From a virus, in IMG/VR virus record IMGVR_UViG_3300027704_000216, positions 1 to 20,385 of that record: a stretch of 20,385 bases of DNA; one strand, written 5' to 3'. Below the pieces are notes generated by a model. That model was not told the origin of the DNA, ran no database searches, and was given only the letters and a program-made list of their open reading frames with translations. This document shows, one piece after another, positions 16,601 to 20,385 of the stretch. Every line of letters begins with the position of its first letter. Position 1 is the first letter of the stretch. The position numbers were made by a program, and so were the translations under genes.

Positions 16601-17647
16601 TGGGGTTTATATGTAAAAGCTATAGGAACTATATTAGCTGTAAACTTACTTGAAAATGATGAAGAAAAATTTGCTGAAGAAGGAATTAAAAATCCTAAAG
16701 CAGAGGCTCGTAAACAAGGTCAATTAAATTATCAAGATTCATTACCTCAATTTTTATCTAATTTAGAGGGTGGAGTAGCAGATTGGATGTGGAAATCAGC
16801 ATTTAAAATAACTGGTAAAGAAGCACCATCAGGTTTTGTTTTGTCAGAAGGAATGGCAACTAGAGATATAGGGCTATTTCAAATAGCAAAAGAACTTTAT
16901 AAACTGTTTGATAAAAATGATAAAACTAATCCAAGTATTGCTTCCCTTTCAGTTCCAGGTAAGATAGCAGCTAAAATTAATGAGGCTATGTTTATTTGGA
17001 CTGTACCAGATTCTTCTATAGGGGCTAAAGGTACTGCAGATAAAGTTAAAGATACTTTTGTAGCTGTTCTTAGTGCTTATAAATCTGTTAGTGATATTCA
17101 AAAAGCTTTAGTAATTCATGCAAATGAAGGCTGGGTAACTAATAAAAATGGTGCTAAGCTTTATAATCTTGAAGAATCAGATATTTGGCAAGTAGCTCTT
17201 GGTTGGGGAGACCCAAAAGGTAATGCTTATTATAAATCTTTATTTAAAAATCTAGATAGAAAGACACTGATGGAAGAAAATGCTAAACTTTTACATCAAA
17301 ATTATACAACATGGGCAGATAAATATAGAAATGGTGATATTGGTCTACCTGAAGCTATAAGTAATTTAGAAAATGATATGCCTTGGTTACTATTAGGTTT
17401 GTCTGAAGCTCAAAAGTGGACTAAAGTAGAACATGAAAGAGTAGTAGACAAAGTTCTTTCTCTTGAACGTAGAAAATTTAAAGGCTCAGGAGCAGAAGAC
17501 TTACTAGATCTTATGATAGAAACTGGCATTTCAGAGTCTATGGAAAATGATAGAGATATTAATAACTGGCTTGAGAAATATGCTCCAGAAGGAAAGAAAG
17601 AGTATGATAAAATATTTATAGACACCCCAATAGACAATAAGGAATAA
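10601..17647 (+). CDS. Giant ejection/internal virion protein with transglycosylase and zinc-peptidase signatures
   Basis: At 2348 aa this protein takes up over a third of the window. Residues 1-240 are charged and helical, and a hydrophobic patch lies near 250-268. A lytic transglycosylase-like stretch follows: AETTFG with the candidate catalytic Glu at 422, then SSGGAVGELQVIYPTF (G435 to F447), matching the ES..GA.GL.Q..P.T layout of SLT enzymes. Near 1063-1100 is a zincin motif, VLKHEIAHAG (H1075, E1076, H1079), with a possible third ligand at E1089 or E1095. Hydrophobic segments occur near 1743-1780 and 2001-2016, and a conserved-looking block KFGAMPWSHNALGQIMTFLQ lies at 1941-1960. T7 gp16 (1318 aa) also pairs an SLT domain with ejection. 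This protein probably enters the cell and opens the wall. The peptidase part is unusual and its activity is unproven. Confidence 0.85.
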   Translation: MALIFQENLELPEETAAKFVFSDSDASNKAFYTAAATDADPEVTYTETKAQLLNEGTSPLEDLAINKYKEDQNVQNKSIVNSIISDPDIDKQEKKNALELYATGGYISSDLKTKYQSSIKTLVPIDIPENNEIQKAAIEVLDKVNTESNAASKVNKIKTLKDDIENISVNQLIPIEIKQKEIKEKNIEKIKLSIPEVPDEESVTLINKLSDAFTFGNVNKTKDALSKAMETSSKDVAILGLNVEDFAIKAGVALLTFGTYTTATAADYYDALLDRASPGEISFKSIKEKVYKDLKGFNTNLDKNSKNLLDLIANNSITLEVIDRNTVKENKVSNEYIQRVYNTEKGPNGITWLKNADLAEKRLDPNSSEYNPIFTDNWNNLTEIVTDIGKDVFSNELLSLQQKHGIYSKHILLALKPVYSAETTFGTNNEISSGGAVGELQVIYPTFQSLVKNNYLGTKFVEAIEDPLVTSVEELKSLTKEEFTALLSNNNIAAILAGEATLIQKLTNNPDGFLKNVQATGDLTEEGIKAVAKTPDLDENQGLSFDELLIKNQSKYDTAAYNLQGITPATPLFTFAQLLARELDIDGIDFINARFKKGEPDRRSTVERQSDALNITTEERLKSPSGQLITKFGELIHLAMQKVEEKTPAGPGTSRALVEAALIFAPTRAIKGIIPKRKGKDLVTKESEFARRDAGQDATNPNWRDKYKESFDEGSPIYASDKSSVNPDSPIQTTANANLDVASVISKEILDGPDGSTTGLALGVSKAELFNSWVDFGYGSRNTSSLPHPNVILTNPTPVDLSAQSIYNEAITKSRSLSQAVDYTLVRQLKPLLNNIATYNNYSPSHSNVSINATNLNSDLVFRADQVGNPITNKVDAIDKLNKLINDPNLNNINEISKLPEGTRKFPVPISKKNKKGMIQKPFVESKVYIRDLNTGKVYYNSQTFNKDRGIMTAIESIEAGPGATATIKLPAYNIIKGKTKELVPEKTLSIPIKIGSTKKGRTVALPNKSVLIQDVNATLRRKSNGEPLEIILNVPAIKKGFKDKPWLSPKVEGVTALPDIFKTENEWVDFVLKHEIAHAGNPANPKVENKASYENRINRIALKEFKNQFSKDTTNQFEIVLETKTDYNVIIQGLSPIEIGNLKFNWFPGKSITYNPNTRIKHWDVFSWIHNNMREAKWVTRELTDLALENDYLSSRMQNEIINVFASYGNKNALDYLLRDMKKNGLSINDYTDVQLFSLFSPTINYSKLLERTRITSVKQLPALREAANAFEQLTRLTRKVMNQYEINRLTEEGYNLGAYENISNRLIAPVSDRVVSEKNNPVTLEIDKILEDGSLVTELRTIDIPWITANVKKVMNLSDTKVINFEYSKELSLANNKGQVVDTQGRILVKLSKPVSGLASNFASAYSVSTKKPMEQQNFYKEDSLGSIKETYPDLPDFNDYTYGVIDPTTSKLSVLAGDLLPLSKGYLPQVDASLHFVDIVPLKAVENGTLLYDYRTQTSPQGIIVGGKYNPSSKRAEPVTENQARTLAVLQKRRQSIARASTKKEALKIVNKLKNSSLYKDYVIYSRQASESSPKEMFNYEEAGQVLYDSELANAKDMNQNMVGRTDIKDEFKAMVENANNAMKRNLNSQAFDLFKKQFVEEFKEFLPAGGRYPRSVSEIGKSIDKTTLTKELLNKLNTAKNQYETYSRRLGEVEVGLSDIAKQKILHYLSDIIEFIPGQRARKTSISLRREGNESASSAMLLQRSISTLVIAGSPIKQLLLQLSPAIEATVASGLKADPLIVPKIMSDALILRASPLLTHPDLKAGAEGWNKKITAALKFSGWTDIEIPYLIREINRTLSQVDKNIIISEIMTQSEVLLNPKFYDKATGAFKGVIGAPGNVGRVIGFKQSESMTSVVSILYSILTFKERNPGKNWWEDKYRAEVATNAYNFKGSMTKFGAMPWSHNALGQIMTFLQYNHKVTVAALHEGGFGLSNVQRGKLFVGKSIMWGTENLPIWGLYVKAIGTILAVNLLENDEEKFAEEGIKNPKAEARKQGQLNYQDSLPQFLSNLEGGVADWMWKSAFKITGKEAPSGFVLSEGMATRDIGLFQIAKELYKLFDKNDKTNPSIASLSVPGKIAAKINEAMFIWTVPDSSIGAKGTADKVKDTFVAVLSAYKSVSDIQKALVIHANEGWVTNKNGAKLYNLEESDIWQVALGWGDPKGNAYYKSLFKNLDRKTLMEENAKLLHQNYTTWADKYRNGDIGLPEAISNLENDMPWLLLGLSEAQKWTKVEHERVVDKVLSLERRKFKGSGAEDLLDLMIETGISESMENDRDINNWLEKYAPEGKKEYDKIFIDTPIDNKE

Positions 17648-17649
17648 CT

Positions 17650-19566
17650 ATGGCACAACAGAATGAAAAATACGCAACCTCTTTAAATACAGATACAAAT
17701 GTAAATTTTGCTGTAGATAAACCAATAGTAAATACTACTGAAGGCGAAAAAGCTAAAGCTAACTTAATGTTACTTAGTAAAGCTACACAATTAGGTGCTA
17801 CTGTTTATGATGATTATAAAGACTATGAGGTTAAAACAGGTGTAGGAGAAGATCTTTTAGGTGAAATAGATGCATATAAAGACCAGAGTGTTTCTTGGAA
17901 TAGTTTACCTTTTGTTCAACAAGACAAAGTAGAACCTAATGAAGGTGATATAAAATTAAATGGGGTTTTATCAGATGTAAGCAATAAATCTAAAGTAATT
18001 ACTAATGGTGTTAAGCAAGGAAAAATGACAGTTTTTCAAAGTCAAATGAGAATAAAAGAACTTTTACAAGATGCAATTAAAAATAATCCAGGTAGAGTTG
18101 ATGTTATTACTAAATATTCTAAACAGTTATTAGCAAATTCTGGTATTAGTAATATTTATGCGGCAGATACAGCTAATGAAAATGCTATTGCTGCTGGCAG
18201 GGCAAAATCTCAAGCAAAATTAGAAGCTTATATTTTTGATCAAGCAAAGAAATTTGGTACAGAAGTATATAAATTAGAAGATGGTTCAGTTGATTTTCCT
18301 AGAACAGAGTTAGGATTTCAAGAACAACGAACAGAGTTTAGTATGACAGAAGCTGAGGAGTTAGCCAATAAAAGTAGAGACCAAGATGTTGCTAAAGAAG
18401 CCGATTCTATGGTAAATCAAAGGTTAGATACTAAACTTATTATTCAAAGTAGTCAAGAACTACGTGCATATGCATTAGAATTATTTGATCCTACAAAAAA
18501 TCCAGATGCTGAGAACCCTACAAAATTTCCTGGTTTAATAAATCAACTTCAAACTAAAATAGAACAAGAACAATTTAAATTCTTAGACAGTGAAAATGGA
18601 TTTGGAAGATTTATAGATGACCCAAGAATAAAACCTAAATTTGATATGTATAATAACTCTTTAAATGGTCTTCTTACACGTACTAAAACATGGAGAAATG
18701 GTAAAGATGCTTCAGAAGCTTTTAGCTATGCTCTTACAACAGCAAAAGCTATAGATGAATCTGAAAATATGAAGTATATAAGTCCTTCTAATGTAGCAAC
18801 TATTCAAGTTCTGACATCAGTTTTAGATAAACTACCAGCAGGAGATACTAAACAAAGAGCACTCTTTTTAAATGCTCTTAATATAGGAACAAAAGAAATA
18901 TCAGATGGTATAACTAAAAAAATGTTTGACAAAAAGTACCCTGACTTAAATTCGTTTTATGGTAATGCTATTCCAGGTAAAAAGGCATTTAATGATGTTT
19001 TAAATACAGCAATTAAAATTAATAAAGTACAAACAGGGACTTCTCAAGTTCAGTCAGATCAAAATATTGAAGAACTTATTACTTCTACAGGAATAAGATG
19101 GGTAAACCCAAATAATTCTCAACTAACAAATACAGCTGCTCTTACTACTTTAGATGATTTAAGTAAAGTTATATTTAATCCTGATAATGAAGCTCTTATG
19201 ACAAGAATAGCTAAACAAGGAACTACTATAGATCAGGAGTTACCTACGTCTATAGATTTGTTAAATGCTAGAACTGCTACTGCTGTACAAAGTAATCTAG
19301 TTAAACTAATACAATCAGGAGCAGCAGAACAATTTAATTTTAATGAGACCGTTGTTGGAGAATATTCTGCTAGTATAAAAAATATGGATAGCATTCCAGA
19401 ATTACAAAAAGTGGATGCTATAGAATCTGTACGTAAAACTAATCAAGTTTTAAGTTATATTAATAAACAATATAAACTACAGTTATGGGCTAATGGTAAA
19501 GAAAAAACTAAAGAGTCTTGGGAGTTGTTTATAGATACATACTATCCACAATTGGTAAAGGATTAA
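17650..19566 (+). CDS. Probable internal virion protein, 638 aa
   Basis: I do not recognise this family by motif. It is a long, mostly helical, soluble protein without signal peptide, membrane segment or cysteine. It starts with a polar arm (MAQQNEKYATSLNTDTNVNF) and has many Lys/Glu/Gln-rich helices (QMRIKELLQDAIKNN, INQLQTKIEQEQFKF, SNLVKLIQSGAAEQF). Its place 2 bases after the giant ejection protein, in the block of internal core genes, suggests a T7 gp15-like ejected component that works with the transglycosylase protein. In T7 the gp15 gene precedes gp16; here the order would be reversed. The ribosome site AAGGAATAA sits in the giant gene's stop region. The assignment is contextual; a tail appendage protein is the alternative. 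Confidence 0.6.
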   Translation: MAQQNEKYATSLNTDTNVNFAVDKPIVNTTEGEKAKANLMLLSKATQLGATVYDDYKDYEVKTGVGEDLLGEIDAYKDQSVSWNSLPFVQQDKVEPNEGDIKLNGVLSDVSNKSKVITNGVKQGKMTVFQSQMRIKELLQDAIKNNPGRVDVITKYSKQLLANSGISNIYAADTANENAIAAGRAKSQAKLEAYIFDQAKKFGTEVYKLEDGSVDFPRTELGFQEQRTEFSMTEAEELANKSRDQDVAKEADSMVNQRLDTKLIIQSSQELRAYALELFDPTKNPDAENPTKFPGLINQLQTKIEQEQFKFLDSENGFGRFIDDPRIKPKFDMYNNSLNGLLTRTKTWRNGKDASEAFSYALTTAKAIDESENMKYISPSNVATIQVLTSVLDKLPAGDTKQRALFLNALNIGTKEISDGITKKMFDKKYPDLNSFYGNAIPGKKAFNDVLNTAIKINKVQTGTSQVQSDQNIEELITSTGIRWVNPNNSQLTNTAALTTLDDLSKVIFNPDNEALMTRIAKQGTTIDQELPTSIDLLNARTATAVQSNLVKLIQSGAAEQFNFNETVVGEYSASIKNMDSIPELQKVDAIESVRKTNQVLSYINKQYKLQLWANGKEKTKESWELFIDTYYPQLVKD

Positions 19567-19567
19567 T

Positions 19568-20176
19568 ATGGCAGACTCTAAAAAAGTAATTTCCTTAATA
19601 GATAGAATGAAAGAAGTTAATAATATTGATTTAGTACCATCTCCTGTAAAAGCTTTAGTTGGAGATGTTTTTATGAATTCTGTTGTAAAATCAAATCAAG
19701 ACAATATTGTTTATGGTAATGATTTTTTTGCTAAAAGTGATATGAATTTTATAAAACAAAGTATTAAAAAAAAGATTAAAGATAATCCTAGTATGAAAGA
19801 AGGAGGTATTATAGAGTACAAAGATTACCCTGGAGGTAGCACATCTGTTGAAAGAACAGGAGATAATATAAAAAAAGTAACTGATATATTTTTTAAACCT
19901 GAAGAAAGAGTAAAAAAAACACTAGGACAGTATGGATTTAAACTTAATAAAGATGGTGGATATGATATAGAAGATAGATTTAATTTTAATGATGCTAAAG
20001 AAAAAAATCAAGACAAGTCCATAGGAGAAAAATTGGATACTGTCCAAGCAGATATAGAACAAGAGGGTATAAGTAAAATTAGTTACGGAGCTATAAGAAA
20101 AGTAGCTCAACATTTAGGATCATCAGAAGGTACTGGTGCTACTTTTAAACTTAACTTGGAGAACCTAGATGATTAG
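19568..20176 (+). CDS. Unrecognised 202-aa protein before the holin-like gene
   Basis: I cannot name this family. It is polar and lysine-rich, with no signal peptide or membrane segment. The first part is helical (VISLIDRMKEVNNIDLV). A Gly-rich turn region around residue 79-90 (EGGIIEYKDYPGGSTS) follows. From about residue 130 there is a compact domain with GGYDIEDRFNFND, then YGAIRKVAQHLG at about 173-184 and a final strand (ATFKLNLENL). That ending looks like a folded beta/alpha domain. It starts 1 base after the 638-aa gene stop with an AAAGGATT ribosome site, and its end overlaps the next gene by 8 bases, so it is co-translated with both. A structural or lysis-related role is possible but unsupported. 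Confidence 0.7.
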   Translation: MADSKKVISLIDRMKEVNNIDLVPSPVKALVGDVFMNSVVKSNQDNIVYGNDFFAKSDMNFIKQSIKKKIKDNPSMKEGGIIEYKDYPGGSTSVERTGDNIKKVTDIFFKPEERVKKTLGQYGFKLNKDGGYDIEDRFNFNDAKEKNQDKSIGEKLDTVQADIEQEGISKISYGAIRKVAQHLGSSEGTGATFKLNLENLDD

Positions 20177-20385
20177 TTTATTAACACACTTAATACCAAT
20201 AGGATTAGGTTTTTTTGCTAAGCTAACTGCAATTAAATCTAAGCAGGCACATGATGAACAGAAGCTTATACTTCAATCAATGGGTGCTAAAAATACAGCT
20301 ATAAATAATGCTAGAAATCAATCTAACAAAGAGTCATCCATGGCGGCTTGGAATAGAAGGTTTCTTATTGTGGTTATACTAGCTT
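20169..20385 (+). CDS. Holin-like membrane protein, 3'-truncated by window edge
   Basis: The frame opens at ATG 20169, overlapping the previous stop (ATGATTAG), and remains open for 72 codons to the window end. Residues 1-20 (MISLLTHLIPIGLGFFAKLT) form a short hydrophobic or amphipathic helix. A polar Lys/Gln/Asn-rich stretch follows, then WNRRFLIVVILA, the start of a membrane segment with positive residues on the inner side. This layout resembles small phage holins of the three-helix GTA-type family, which time lysis by forming membrane holes. A GGAG ribosome site (20158-20161) lies 7 bases before the ATG and supports this start. Because the C-terminus is missing, the number of membrane helices cannot be checked, and a non-holin membrane protein is possible. 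Confidence 0.55.
   Translation, partial: MISLLTHLIPIGLGFFAKLTAIKSKQAHDEQKLILQSMGAKNTAINNARNQSNKESSMAAWNRRFLIVVILA

Noticed and set aside
10601-17647. Giant protein as an N4-like virion RNA polymerase
   Set aside because: Its size invites the idea, but no polymerase T/DxxGR or Rxxx-K-xxx-YG motifs are seen; transglycosylase and peptidase signatures fit better.
17410-17658. 82-aa minus-strand open frame spanning a gene junction
   Set aside because: It is antisense to the end of the giant gene, Ser/Leu-rich as expected for a shadow frame, and has no ribosome site.
19922-20113. 63-aa minus-strand open frame rich in Phe, Tyr and Ile
   Set aside because: It is antisense to Lys/Asn/Asp-rich coding sequence; the membrane-like look is an artefact.
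1-20385. tRNA genes, CRISPR arrays, insertion sequences, attachment sites
   Set aside because: No cloverleaf, spaced direct repeats, transposase or integrase were seen; almost all bases are in one-directional structural genes.

Overview
The window is a single-strand, tightly packed virion structure and DNA packaging module from an AT-rich tailed phage with podovirus (T7-like) architecture. All genes read left to right with gaps of 0 to about 57 bases. Base composition is strongly AT-rich, with AGA as the main arginine codon. Together with protein features that resemble marine podoviruses, this suggests an uncultured marine phage infecting a low-GC bacterium, possibly a SAR11-type host. The host assignment is inference; the phage identity is well supported.

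Left to right: the 3' part of the large terminase (2-1135); portal (1145-3004); a strong sigma70-type promoter (3008-3036) placed exactly on the start codon of a 74-aa gene (3043-3267); scaffold-like protein (3269-3985); major capsid protein (4006-4989); a likely decoration protein (4999-5481); a very stable UUCG-capped hairpin (5495-5516); a second capsid-surface or fibre-like protein (5539-6108); a tail tubular A-like adaptor (6117-6896); a tiny lysine-rich gene whose N-terminus copies the capsid N-terminus (6905-7048); an 87-aa gene (7041-7304); a tail tubular B-like nozzle protein (7305-9566); a half-length GNAT-like protein (9567-9878); an internal virion protein B-like protein (9880-10593); a giant 2348-aa ejection protein with lytic transglycosylase and zinc-peptidase signatures (10601-17647); a 638-aa probable internal virion protein (17650-19566); an unrecognised 202-aa protein (19568-20176); and the start of a holin-like membrane protein that runs off the right edge (20169-20385).

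The genes form an assembly line: terminase and portal for packaging, scaffold and capsid for the procapsid, decoration proteins for the shell, adaptor and nozzle for the short tail, and a set of internal proteins that are probably ejected to cross the cell wall, followed by the start of a lysis-type gene. The small terminase, tail fibre, endolysin and replication genes are not visible and presumably lie outside.

The most unusual element is the 47-aa gene at 6905-7048. Its first 17 residues match the phage's own capsid N-terminus at 12 positions, and it continues into a 30-residue tail with 16 lysines. It looks like a capsid-arm mimic fused to a nucleic-acid-binding tail. I know of no described protein of this kind.
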